Assembly: GCF_024172185.1 (NCBI RefSeq)
Contig: NZ_JAMZEC010000001.1
Coordinates: forward strand, 4,546,001-4,610,000
DNA: 64,000 bases
Reading direction: 5' to 3'
Source: Nonomuraea roseoviolacea subsp. carminata
GTDB lineage: Bacteria > Actinomycetota > Actinomycetes > Streptosporangiales > Streptosporangiaceae
Shown here: piece after piece, positions 33,735 to 41,862 of the stretch
How positions within the stretch are numbered: position 1 is the stretch's first letter
Layout of the letters: each line of letters starts with the position of its first letter
Notes under the pieces: model-generated
Database searches by the model: none
Seen by the model: the letters and a program-made list of their open reading frames with translations, nothing else
What the model was told of the DNA's origin: nothing
Position numbers and translations under genes: made by a program

Positions 33735-35702
33735 ATGCGGCGAAGAGGTATCGCGATCATCATCATCGCGCTCATGCTCGGCATGCTGCTCGCGGCGCTC
33801 GATCAGACGATCGTGTCCACGGCCCTGCCGACGATCGTGAGCGACCTGGGCGGCCTGGAGGAGCTGTCCTGGGTCGTGACGGCTTACCTGCTGGCCTCGA
33901 CCGTTTCCACGCCGTTGTGGGGCAAGCTGGGCGACCAGTTCGGGCGCAAGTACCTCTTCGTGGCGGCGATCGTCATCTTCCTCGTCGGCTCGGCCCTGTG
34001 CGGGCTCAGTCACAGCATGGGGCAGCTCATCGCGTTCCGCTCTCTGCAGGGGCTCGGCGGTGGTGGGCTGATGGTGCTGGCGCAGGCCATCGTGGGCGAC
34101 GTCGTCTCGGTGCGCGAAAGGGGGAGGTGCCAGGGGTGGTTCGGCGGTGTCTTCGCCGTCGCGAGCGTGGTCGGGCCGCTGCTCGGCGGGCTCTTCGTCG
34201 ACCATCTGTCCTGGCACTGGGTGTTCTACATCAATCTGCCCCTTGGCGCCGTGGCGCTGGCCGTGATCGTCGCCGTTCTGCCCAACGACAAGTCGCGGAC
34301 CCGGCACACCATCGATTTCGCGGGAGTGGTGCTGCTCGGCGGCGCCACCTCGTGCCTGGTCCTGGTCACGACCTGGGGCGGCACCACGTTCGCCTGGACC
34401 GATCCGGTGATCCTCGGGCTCGGGGCGGCGGCGGCCGGTCTGCTCGTCCTCTGGGCGGTGGCCGAGCGGAGGGCGAGGGAGCCCGTGCTGCCGCTGGAGT
34501 TGTTCCGGCTCAGGGCGTTCACGATGGCGTCGATGGTGGGCTTCGTCGTCGGGTTCGCGATGTTCGGCGCGCTCACGTACCTTCCGCTCTATCTGCAGGC
34601 GGTTCACGGGGTCAGTCCGACCCTCTCGGGTGTCCACCTGCTGCCGATGATGGCCGGCATGCTCACGATGTCCGTCATCTCGGGGCAGATCATCAGCAGG
34701 ACCGGCAAGTACCGCTTCCTGCCGATCGCCGGCACCGCGTTGGCCGCGGTCGGCCTGCTCATGCTGTCCACGCTGACCGAGCGCAGCAGCCTGACGACGA
34801 TGGGCGTCGAACTGCTGGTGCTCGGCATGGGGCTCGGCATGACCATGCAGGTCCTGGTGATCATCGTGCAGAACGCCGTCGACTTCAAGGATCTCGGTGT
34901 GGCCACGTCGGGTGCGACGTTCTTCCGGTCGATCGGTGGCGCGTTCGGTGTCGCCAGCTTGGGCTCCGTCTTCGCCGCTCGGCTGAACGAGGATCTGTCC
35001 AGGGTGCTCGCCAGGACGCGGCTGCCGCCGGGGTTCGAGCCCGCTCAGGTGCAGCAGGATCCGGCGGTCATCCGGCGGCTGCCGCCGGAGCTCGCGGCCG
35101 ACTTCCTGCACGTCTACGCCGACGCGATCGCCACGGTGTTCAGGGTCGCGGCGCCGATCATGCTGGTGGCGTTCGCGCTCACCTGGTTCATCCCGCAGCA
35201 GCGGCTCAGGGAGACCACCAAGGCCGCGGACCTGGGCGAGGGGCTCGGCGCGACGTCCGCGGAGCGCTCGTCGCTGGCCGAGGTGGAGCGCGGGCTGGTC
35301 CGGCTGGCGGACGCCGACCTGCGCCGGGGCTTCTACGCCCGGCTCGGGGCGGTGGCCGGGCTGAGCGGGATCGCGCCGCAAGGGGTGTGGATCATCGCCA
35401 GGCTCGACGGAGAGGGGTGGGTGCCGGCCGAGGAACTGGCCAGGCGTGCCAACGTGAGCAGGGCCAGTGGGCGGCCGTACGCGGATCAGCTGATCGAACG
35501 CGGGCTCGTGGAGCGGTCGGCCGATGGCGATCGGCTGCGGCTCACGGATGAGGGACGGGTGGCGGCTGTGCGGCTCATGCGGTCGTCGCTGGAGAGTTTG
35601 CGGCGGTTGGTGGCGGATTGGGGGCATAGTCCGCAGTTGGAGCAGTTGTGTGAGCGGATCACGCCTGAGCTGCTGGGGGCTCATGTTGACCGGCCGCCTT
35701 GA
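33735..35702 (+). CDS. DHA2 family MFS exporter with C-terminal MarR-like domain
   Basis: 655 residues. It has 14 TM segments over residues 5-500 and DHA2 motifs: LDQTIVSTALPTI at 23-35, GKLGDQFGRKYLF in the first loop, and motif C-like GGLFVDHLSWHWVFYINLP. After the last helix, residues 520-650 form a soluble winged-helix domain (VWIIARLDGEGWVPAEELA, ADQLIERGLVERSADGDRLRLT), which looks like MarR. This combination occurs in actinomycete drug exporters of the EmrB/QacA group. The C-terminal domain may gate or sense substrate. The minus-strand frame of 659 codons is a shadow. Confidence 0.92.
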   Translation: MRRRGIAIIIIALMLGMLLAALDQTIVSTALPTIVSDLGGLEELSWVVTAYLLASTVSTPLWGKLGDQFGRKYLFVAAIVIFLVGSALCGLSHSMGQLIAFRSLQGLGGGGLMVLAQAIVGDVVSVRERGRCQGWFGGVFAVASVVGPLLGGLFVDHLSWHWVFYINLPLGAVALAVIVAVLPNDKSRTRHTIDFAGVVLLGGATSCLVLVTTWGGTTFAWTDPVILGLGAAAAGLLVLWAVAERRAREPVLPLELFRLRAFTMASMVGFVVGFAMFGALTYLPLYLQAVHGVSPTLSGVHLLPMMAGMLTMSVISGQIISRTGKYRFLPIAGTALAAVGLLMLSTLTERSSLTTMGVELLVLGMGLGMTMQVLVIIVQNAVDFKDLGVATSGATFFRSIGGAFGVASLGSVFAARLNEDLSRVLARTRLPPGFEPAQVQQDPAVIRRLPPELAADFLHVYADAIATVFRVAAPIMLVAFALTWFIPQQRLRETTKAADLGEGLGATSAERSSLAEVERGLVRLADADLRRGFYARLGAVAGLSGIAPQGVWIIARLDGEGWVPAEELARRANVSRASGRPYADQLIERGLVERSADGDRLRLTDEGRVAAVRLMRSSLESLRRLVADWGHSPQLEQLCERITPELLGAHVDRPP

Positions 35703-35957
35703 TGCACCTACCGCTCAGGACGGGCGTCTTGGAGGGTGTTCGAGTCTGGGCTGTGTTCGGGGCTTTGGTCTTGTTGACAAGGGGCTGGGCTCAGACTGAG
35801 CTGCTGTGCGCCTAACCCTTCGGGGCTGCGGCTGAGCTGCCGGCGGTTGAGAGGTTGGTGGCTCTCTTCGGCGATCGGGAGTGGGAGGGCGCCCCGGCTG
35901 CCGGCAGGTTGATGGCATTCCTCGGTGATCGGGGGACAACCGATCTGCTCTGGGGTG
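35703..35957. repeat. Imperfect tandem repeat after the MFS gene
   Basis: Two related units of roughly 60 bp: GCTGCCGGCGGTTGAGAGG and GCTGCCGGCAGGTTGATGG, each followed by TCGG(C/T)GATCGGG. The region is otherwise non-coding. It lies between the exporter and the duplicated coiled-coil genes. Confidence 0.5.
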
Positions 35958-36329
35958 TTATGTGATTCCGTCGGGCGACGGCGAGCTGGGTGTGTGTGAT
36001 GTCTCGATCTGGCTTGGGCTGGGTGTGTGTGGTGTCTCGGCCTGGTTTGAGCTGAGTGTGTGTGGTGTCTCGGTCTGGCATGAGCAGGGCGTGCGTGGCA
36101 TCTCGGTCTGAAGGGGGCTGGATTGCTCGGCCATGTGCCGCCGTAGGCCGGCCAACTCGTCGTTGAGGGCTGCGAGATCCTGCCTGACCTCGTTCCGGAG
36201 TTGGGTGACGTCGTCCGTCACCTGGGTGATGCCGATCATCGTTGCCATGATGCCGTCTGTGATGCGCACGCCCACTTCGAGCGCCTCCACGCGTGATGTC
36301 AGGTGGAGGAGATGAGCTTCTATATCCAT
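35958..36329 (-). CDS. Coiled-coil protein with 11-residue repeats, paralogue 1
   Basis: 123 residues from ATG 36329 with GGCAGGAAAAC upstream. Residues 1-70 are helical and coiled coil (MDIEAHLLHLTSRVEALEVG, then QLRNEVRQDLAALNDELAGL). The tail has about four copies of an 11-residue repeat (QTETPHTLSSN, QAETPHTPSPS, QIETSHTPSSP), encoded by 33-bp tandem repeats. It is clearly a paralogue of the gene at 37236-37565, including the untranslated leader. Function unknown. A longer minus-strand frame in another phase is rejected because the paralogue keeps this one. Confidence 0.7.
   Translation of the reverse strand: MDIEAHLLHLTSRVEALEVGVRITDGIMATMIGITQVTDDVTQLRNEVRQDLAALNDELAGLRRHMAEQSSPLQTEMPRTPCSCQTETPHTLSSNQAETPHTPSPSQIETSHTPSSPSPDGIT
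35984..36113. repeat. 33-bp tandem repeats inside the coiled-coil gene
   Basis: Nearly four units of GTGTGTGTGGTGTCTCGG plus 15 more bases, with point changes. They keep frame and code the ETPHT tail. Confidence 0.75.
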
Positions 36330-37235
36330 GTTTTCCTGCCTTTACGGATGTGGGGAGGCCTTCCTGTGGGCGTAGACCACCGCGAGACCCGCCGTGACCG
36401 CACAGTGACAGATGGTTGGTAGTCGTGGTAGGCATCGCTTCCGGATGCGGGTGTAGTTCTCTGTACCTCGGTTCGAAATTCCTTGTCCTCCGGGAGGAGA
36501 TTTCTCGCGGGGTGGGAGGTGGGCTCGCGTGTTGAGGTATCTATCGCGCCGATGCCTCGCCGGCGCAGGTGGACGAGGACGGCTCGGGGGGTGTAGCCCG
36601 CGATGATGCGCAGTGGTTGGGTGCGGCCCGGGCCGAGCTGAGGATGCGGGTGGCAGCCATCACGCTGGTGAAGTGAAGGTAGTCGTTGATGTTGCCGTTG
36701 GTGCGGAGGAAGGCGAGTGGAAGGGCACGTCCGGAACCCGGATGTGCTCCAGCGGCGGGCGGGCGAGGCGCTGCGCCAGCGCGCATCGGGCACGCTCCAA
36801 CTGGATGTTCACGGTCAGGAGTCCGCCTGGATGGCGCGGTACCGCAGCACGAGGCCGCTCCCGACCGGCACAAGAAGCAGGCAACACTCGGCGCTGGAAC
36901 TGCCGCTGCACCGTCCTGCGGTGCCGTGCCACGTCCCGTCCACTGATCGGCGGTGGAATCGCTGATAGATCGTCTGCCGGGGGCCGTGTCGTTGGGGGAT
37001 ACCTCACCAGTCGGCGTGGGTGCGGCTCTTACAGATGCTGTTGAGCACGGCTGAGCCCACCTCTGATCCACAAAACGCGTGGTCACAGAGGTGGGCTCAG
37101 CTTGAATCAAAGGGGGCGGCTCAGCTTGAGCTTCTGTGCGAAGGCCGGTGGCTTCGGCTGAGTCCGTTGGGATGAGAGCGATCGGGCTCTTTGGTGGTCG
37201 AGGGATCGGTTGACCCCTTCAGCCTGCTCGCGCTC
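36330..37235. other. Degenerate stretch between the two paralogues
   Basis: About 900 bp with no intact gene. The first 120 bp is the shared leader of paralogue 1 (see its counterpart at 37566-37690). On the minus strand about 36660-36840 a frame reads LERARCALAQRLARP and VPDVPFHSP, then in the next phase FLRTNGNINDYLHFTSVMAA. This looks like a decayed coding fragment with a frameshift; the HSP-like motif is slightly reminiscent of acyltransferase domains but too short to name. Confidence 0.45.
37050..37101. terminator. Perfect 16-bp inverted repeat
   Basis: GCTGAGCCCACCTCTG at 37050-37065 and its exact complement at 37086-37101, with a 20-base loop that can pair further (CCAC with GTGG). 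There is no T-run, so it could be a terminator of the actinobacterial kind, or an element end. Confidence 0.55.
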
Positions 37236-37565
37236 TCAGGTGCTTGTTCCGGGGGTAGGTGAGCCTGGTGTTTGTGATGACGGGTATTGATCTGAGTTGA
37301 GGGTGCGGGGGAGGTCGGAGCTCGATCCCGGCCCTTGGGTTATCCAGGGCTGGATGGAGCTGGACAGCGCGGCCACGTGTCGTCGGAGGGCGGCGACCTC
37401 GTCGCCGAGGGCTGCGAGATCTTGCGTGAGCTCGTCGCGGAGTTGGGCGACACCGTCCGTCACGTGGACGAGGCCGATCATTGTCGTCACGTCAGCGATG
37501 AGTGCGCTTGCTTCGAGTGCCCGCACGCGCGACATGAGGTCGCGAAGATGCGCTTCTGTGTCCAT
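37236..37565 (-). CDS. Coiled-coil protein, paralogue 2
   Basis: 109 residues from ATG 37565, preceded by GGCAGGAATGC like paralogue 1. The helical part matches paralogue 1 (MDTEAHLRDLMSRVRALEAS and QLRDELTQDLAALGDEVAAL). The tail is Ser/Pro/Thr-rich but lacks the 11-residue repeat. The 120 bp upstream also match, including GTGAxCGxACAGTGACAGAT in both. This is a gene duplication with its control region. Confidence 0.7.
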   Translation of the reverse strand: MDTEAHLRDLMSRVRALEASALIADVTTMIGLVHVTDGVAQLRDELTQDLAALGDEVAALRRHVAALSSSIQPWITQGPGSSSDLPRTLNSDQYPSSQTPGSPTPGTST

Positions 37566-38243
37566 GCATTCCTGCCTTTGCAGAAACGAGGAAGGGTCTC
37601 CTGCGGTTGTGAACCAACCAGGACCCACTGTGAGCGAACAGTGACAGATCGTGGGCCCTCGTGTCAGGCAAAGTTGCTGACAGGGGTGTGGTTCTTTGTC
37701 CCGGAGCTCAGGTTCTTTCTTCCTCGGGACAAGCTGCCGCGCTAGGTGGGAGTGGCGAACAGGGGCGGAAGCCACTAATGGGTCTGGGTGCTGAGAGGCG
37801 AATCCGCTGATCCGCCTCTCGTTCGCCGATCCGGGCAGTGGGGCGAGTTCGAGTGTGGCTGGAGCGCCAGGGATGGCGTGCGCGGGGCTTGGACGCCCGT
37901 CATCCGTACAGGGCGTTGGCTTGGCTGCCGACAGGCTCTACGCGGGCGCGGTGGAAGGCGGCGTCCGCGCCTTCTGGCGGCACAGGTCGAGATGGCACAA
38001 GCCAAGAGGCCTCCGGTCGATGTTGTTCACCGAACGCGGAGACCTCGTGGGCGCGGACTGAGGATCAGGTCGCGATGCGCGGTGGTCTCAGTCAAGATCG
38101 GGCCGGCTCTGGGTAGGGATCGTTCCGATGAGGACGCCGTGCCGCCTCGCCGCGCATCCCTGGCCCATGTCAGCGCCGGGTGGTGGTCCGGGCGCTGGGG
38201 TGGGGGCCGTTCGTCGGCGGGGGCGCTGCTGAGCGAGCCGGGG
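37566..38243. other. Leader of paralogue 2 and gene-free stretch
   Basis: The leader conserved with paralogue 1 covers 37566-37690. From there to 38243 the frames are long but have codon use typical of chance in GC-rich DNA, and no domain is recognised. Confidence 0.45.
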
Positions 38244-38377
38244 CAGTCCGCTGCGGCGGCCGCTGTGCGGTGACCTTGGGCCAGTTCGCCGTGGCGGCCG
38301 CTGAGGGGAAAACTTCGGTCAGTTCGCCGTGGCGGCCGCTGAGAGGAGAGCTTCCGTTAGTTGGTGGCGGCGGCTGC
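38244..38377. repeat. 38-bp tandem repeats reaching into fmdB
   Basis: Units start at 38244, 38282 and 38320, with a partial one at 38358. The core is CAGTTCGCCGTGGCGGCCGC. The second and third units are most alike. The period is not a multiple of 3, so it is not coding. The last partial unit overlaps the stop codon end of the FmdB-like gene. Confidence 0.7.
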
Positions 38378-38680
38378 GGCCGGGGTCGAGCTGGAGGAGG
38401 ACGAGGACTCGCTCTTGCTCGCACTCGAAGACGACTCGCTCTTGCTCGACGATGACGACGAGGAAGAGGACGACGACGAAGAGGCAGGGGAAGAGGACGA
38501 CGACGAGCGGCTGTCCGTGCGGTAGAAGCCCGAGCCCTTGAACACGATGCCCACCGCCGAGAACACCTTGCGCAGGTTGCCCTGGCAGGCGGGGCAGACG
38601 GTCAGCGCGTCATCGGTGAACTTCTGGACGACCTCGAGCTGCTCACCGCAGTCGTTGCAGGCGTACTGGTAGGTCGGCAC
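38357..38680 (-). CDS. FmdB-family zinc-ribbon protein with Ser-rich tail
   Basis: 107 residues. The zinc ribbon YACNDCGEQLE...VCPACQGNL supplies four cysteines in residues 8-36, as in FmdB/CxxC regulatory domains, then VGIVFKGSGFYRTD. From about residue 58 the protein is a long run of serines with occasional K/E pairs (SKSESSSS, SASKSESS) to the end. FmdB domains occur in putative regulatory proteins; the role in actinomycetes is unknown. The Ser tail is unusual and probably disordered. Confidence 0.9.
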   Translation of the reverse strand: MPTYQYACNDCGEQLEVVQKFTDDALTVCPACQGNLRKVFSAVGIVFKGSGFYRTDSRSSSSSSPASSSSSSSSSSSSSKSESSSSASKSESSSSSSSTPAAAAATN

Positions 38681-38813
38681 GCGCTCCTCCTTCAGGCTTG
38701 CTTTGGCACTCGAGCTGTGCGACTGCTAATGGTAACCGATCCGGTCAATCGGCTATTCCAGTCCTTGCCTGTTCCTTGTGTCCGGCAAGGAACAGGCAAG
38801 GAGCGGGCGAGGG

Positions 38814-40319
38814 CTACTCCAGGCCGCGTTCCCCGTACCAGCCGGCCAGCTTGCCCCTGCGGCTCACCGCGCGCAGCCGCCGCTCCACCTGGTCCCGGCA
38901 GGCTGCCGTGGTCACCACCAGCAGTTGGTCGTCGGTACGGACCCGGGTGGTGTCGGAGGGGACGAACGACTTGCCGTCGCGCACCACGAGCGTCACCTGG
39001 GCCCCGGCCGGCAGCCGGAGTTCGAACACCTCCACACCGTGCAGCCCGGAGCCGGACGGGATCCGTACCTGCAGCAGGTCGGCCTGGAGCTCCTCCAGCG
39101 GCGCCGACTCGACCTCCAGGTCGTGCGCCTCACCCGGGGCGGAGACCCCCAGCTTCCGGGCCACGAACGGCAGCGTCGGCCCTCCCACCAGCGTGAACAC
39201 GATCACGATGATGAACACCTCGTTGAAGATGTCCTTCGACCCGTACACGCCCTCGGCCCACGGGATGGTCGCCAGCACGATCGGGATCGCGCCGCGCAGC
39301 CCCGCCCAGGACAGGAACGCCTGCTCCCGCAGGCTCACCTTCGCGACCCGCACCAGCCGCGCCAGGGCCGAGCTGACCAGCACGGACGCCGGCCGGGCCA
39401 GCAGCACCAGCGCGGTCCCGGCGATCAGGCCGGGGACGATCGACGACGGCATCTCCGAGGGGCTGGCCAGCAGTCCCAGCATGACGAACAGCCCGATCTG
39501 CGCCAGCCACGCCGCCCCCTCGGCGAAGCCCCTGGTCGCCGCCCGGTGCGGCAGCCGGGAGTTGCCGAGGATCAGCGCCGTCAGGTAGATCGCCAGGAAG
39601 CCGGAGCCGTGCAGCAGCACGGCGCCGCCGTACGAGACGAAGGTCAGCGCCAGCACCGCGATCGGGTACAGGCCCGAGGCGGGCAGCGCCACCCGGCGCA
39701 GCGCGTACGCGCCGGCGGGCCCCACGGCCAGGCCGACGGCGGCGCCGATGACCAGCTCGATCCCGGTCTGCAGGAAGAACGTGCCGATCGACGGCTGCGT
39801 GTGGGCCGTCGCGCTCAGCAGGACGACGGCGATCACGGTCGGGGCGTCGTTGAAGCCGGACTCGGCCTCCAGCACGCCCGCCAGCCGGGGCGGCAGCGGC
39901 AGCCGGCGCAGCACGGAGAAGACGGCGGCGGCGTCGGTGGGCGCCAGCACCGCGCCGAGGATGAGCGCGGTGATCGGCTCGAACCCGAGCAGCAGGTGGA
40001 CGGCCAGCGCCAGCACCACGATGCTGACCGCGACGCCCACGGTGGCGAGGATCAGCGCCAGCGGCACCGCCCGCCGCACGTGGCTCCAGGTCGTGGTCAG
40101 ACCGCCTTCGGCCAGGATCACGGCCAGGGCGGTCATGCCGATCTGCTTGGCCAGGTCGGGGTTGTCGAACGGGATGCCGACCCCGGCCTCGCCCAGCACC
40201 AGGCCGAACCCGAGGAACAGCAGCAGGCTGGGCAGTCCGCTGCGGTGCGCGACCCGTACGGACGCGATGGCGGCGATGACGATCGCCGCACCGATCAGGA
40301 GCCAGACATCAAGTGGCAT
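38814..40319 (-). CDS. CPA-type cation/proton antiporter with RCK-C domain
   Basis: 501 residues from ATG 40319 after GAGAGGGGG; a GTG at 40346 would add 9. About 12 TM segments fill residues 1-395 (LLLFLGFGLVLGEAG, ALILGAVLAPTDAAAVFSVL, LESGFND-like AESGFNDAPTVIAV). The last 80 residues are an RCK-C/TrkA-C domain (GLHGVEVFELRLPAGAQV and VRDGKSFVPSDTTRV). It is the K+(Na+)/H+ antiporter type (CvrA/NhaP2-like). The RCK-C domain probably binds a nucleotide or ions. Confidence 0.92.
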   Translation of the reverse strand: MPLDVWLLIGAAIVIAAIASVRVAHRSGLPSLLLFLGFGLVLGEAGVGIPFDNPDLAKQIGMTALAVILAEGGLTTTWSHVRRAVPLALILATVGVAVSIVVLALAVHLLLGFEPITALILGAVLAPTDAAAVFSVLRRLPLPPRLAGVLEAESGFNDAPTVIAVVLLSATAHTQPSIGTFFLQTGIELVIGAAVGLAVGPAGAYALRRVALPASGLYPIAVLALTFVSYGGAVLLHGSGFLAIYLTALILGNSRLPHRAATRGFAEGAAWLAQIGLFVMLGLLASPSEMPSSIVPGLIAGTALVLLARPASVLVSSALARLVRVAKVSLREQAFLSWAGLRGAIPIVLATIPWAEGVYGSKDIFNEVFIIVIVFTLVGGPTLPFVARKLGVSAPGEAHDLEVESAPLEELQADLLQVRIPSGSGLHGVEVFELRLPAGAQVTLVVRDGKSFVPSDTTRVRTDDQLLVVTTAACRDQVERRLRAVSRRGKLAGWYGERGLE

Positions 40320-40342
40320 CTGGCCCCCTCTCGTACGTTCGG

Positions 40343-40912
40343 TCACATAAGCCTAGTGAGTTCCCGAGGGGTGATCGCCCAGCGCACCCGCTGGTCATGC
40401 GGCTCGGCGGGGACGCCCTCGACGAGTTCTCCGGGGTGGAGCAGCGCGACGGTGGGCACGTTGGGGCCGACGCGGGCCAGGGCGCGGTCGTACGAACCGC
40501 CCCCGCGGCCCAGCCGTACCCCGGTCAGCCGGTCCACGGCCAGCGCCGGGACGATGACCAGCGCGGCGGTGCGGATCGCGTCGACGCCGCGGCGGGTGTC
40601 GACCGGCTCCATCACTCCGTACCGCCCCGGCGCCAGGGTGTCGGGGCCGTCGTACACCGCCCAGTCGAGGTCGTTGTCCTCCTTCAGCACCGGCAGGATC
40701 ACGGTCGCCCCGTGCTTCCACAGCGCGAACACCAGTCCGTGCGTCTCCGGCTCCGTGCCCATCGACCAGTAGCAGGCGACGAGCCCGGCCATCTGGACCC
40801 ACGGCTGGTCGAGCAGCGTTTCGCGTACTTTGGAGGCGTTCGTCCGTAGCTGTTCCGGGGAGAGTGAGGCACGTGACGACATCAGTTCGCGACGCAGGTT
40901 CAGCTTGTCCAC
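40343..40912 (-). CDS. 5-formyltetrahydrofolate cyclo-ligase
   Basis: 189 residues. I chose the GTG at 40912 because GGAGGG lies at 6 nt; the GTG at 40924 would place this ribosome binding site inside the gene. The family motifs are YWSMGTEPETHGLV near residue 50 and the ATP/Mg motif LGRGGGSYDRAL near residue 135. It converts 5-formyl-THF to 5,10-methenyl-THF with ATP. It is divergent from galU in the common actinobacterial arrangement. Confidence 0.92.
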   Translation of the reverse strand: MDKLNLRRELMSSRASLSPEQLRTNASKVRETLLDQPWVQMAGLVACYWSMGTEPETHGLVFALWKHGATVILPVLKEDNDLDWAVYDGPDTLAPGRYGVMEPVDTRRGVDAIRTAALVIVPALAVDRLTGVRLGRGGGSYDRALARVGPNVPTVALLHPGELVEGVPAEPHDQRVRWAITPRELTRLM

Positions 40913-40936
40913 AGGTCCCTCCACTAGGGTCTACTC

Positions 40937-41839
40937 ATGGCTGACTTCGACCCTGTGACGAAAGCCGTCGTGCCCGCCGCGGGTCTGGGCACCCGGTTCC
41001 TTCCGGCGACCAAGGCGACACCCAAAGAGATGCTGCCCATCGTCGACAAGCCCGCCATCCAGTATGTCGTCGAGGAGGCCGCCTCCGCCGGTCTGCTCGA
41101 CGTCCTCATGGTGACGGGCAAGAACAAGCGGTCGATCGAGGACCACTTCGACCGCGCGTTCGAGCTGGAGGAGGTGCTCGAGGCCAAGGGCGACGAGCAC
41201 CGGTTGTCCCAGGTTCGCGAGCCCGCCTCCCTTGCCACGCTGCACTATGTACGGCAGGGCGAGCCGAAGGGCCTCGGGCACGCGGTGTTGTGCGCCAAGC
41301 AGCACGTGGGCGACCATCCGTTCGCCTGCCTGCTCGGCGACGACCTGATCGACTACCGTGACGCGCTGCTCAAGCGCATGATCGAGGTGCGCAACACGTA
41401 CGGCGGCAGCGTGATCGCGCTGATGGAGGTGCCGAAGGAGCAGGTCTCCCTCTACGGCGTGGCGACGATCGAGGCGACCGACGAGTCCGACGTGGTACGC
41501 GTGACGGACCTGGTGGAGAAGCCGCCGGTGGACGAGGCGCCGTCCAACTGGGCGATCATCGGCCGGTACGTCATCGACCCGGCCGTCTTCGAGGTGCTGG
41601 AGAACACCCCGCCCGGGCGCGGCAACGAGATCCAGCTCACCGACGCGCTGCGCACGCTGGCCGGCCGCGAATCCGCGGAGGGCGGTCCGGTCCACGGCGT
41701 GCTGTTCCGCGGGCGCCGGTACGACACCGGCGACAAGCTGGACTATCTGCGCACCGTGGTGAAGTTCGCGGCCGATCGGGAGGACCTGGCGCCGGAGTTC
41801 GTGCCGTGGCTGCGCGAGTTCCTCAACGAGGTCGGCTGA
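40937..41839 (+). CDS. galU: UTP-glucose-1-phosphate uridylyltransferase
   Basis: 300 residues. The start motif KAVVPAAGLGTRFLPATKATPKEMLPI contains the nucleotide-binding Gly-rich loop, with VDKPAIQYVVEEA after it and VEKPPVDEAPSNWAIIGRYV later. It forms UDP-glucose for wall and polysaccharide pathways. It leads the galU-glp-moaC-mog block of actinobacteria, probably one transcript since glp follows after 23 bp. Confidence 0.95.
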   Translation: MADFDPVTKAVVPAAGLGTRFLPATKATPKEMLPIVDKPAIQYVVEEAASAGLLDVLMVTGKNKRSIEDHFDRAFELEEVLEAKGDEHRLSQVREPASLATLHYVRQGEPKGLGHAVLCAKQHVGDHPFACLLGDDLIDYRDALLKRMIEVRNTYGGSVIALMEVPKEQVSLYGVATIEATDESDVVRVTDLVEKPPVDEAPSNWAIIGRYVIDPAVFEVLENTPPGRGNEIQLTDALRTLAGRESAEGGPVHGVLFRGRRYDTGDKLDYLRTVVKFAADREDLAPEFVPWLREFLNEVG

Positions 41840-41862
41840 GCCGGTCGAGCGGGGGGATCGCG

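Noticed and set aside
33705..35684. A 659-codon minus-strand frame opposite the MFS gene
   Set aside because: Its product is rich in His, Arg, Pro and Asp without a fold; it is the antisense shadow of a real 14-TM exporter.
35984..36113. CRISPR array
   Set aside because: The repeats are continuous, without spacers, and code for protein.
35812..36435. A longer minus-strand frame over the 33-bp repeats
   Set aside because: The repeats are open in all frames since 33 is divisible by three; the paralogue keeps a different phase, with a ribosome binding site.
37788..38273. 161-codon plus-strand frame
   Set aside because: Arg/Gly/Ala-rich product with no ribosome binding site or homology that I can see.
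38244..38377. CRISPR array
   Set aside because: The units are contiguous with no unique spacer, and no cas gene is in the window.
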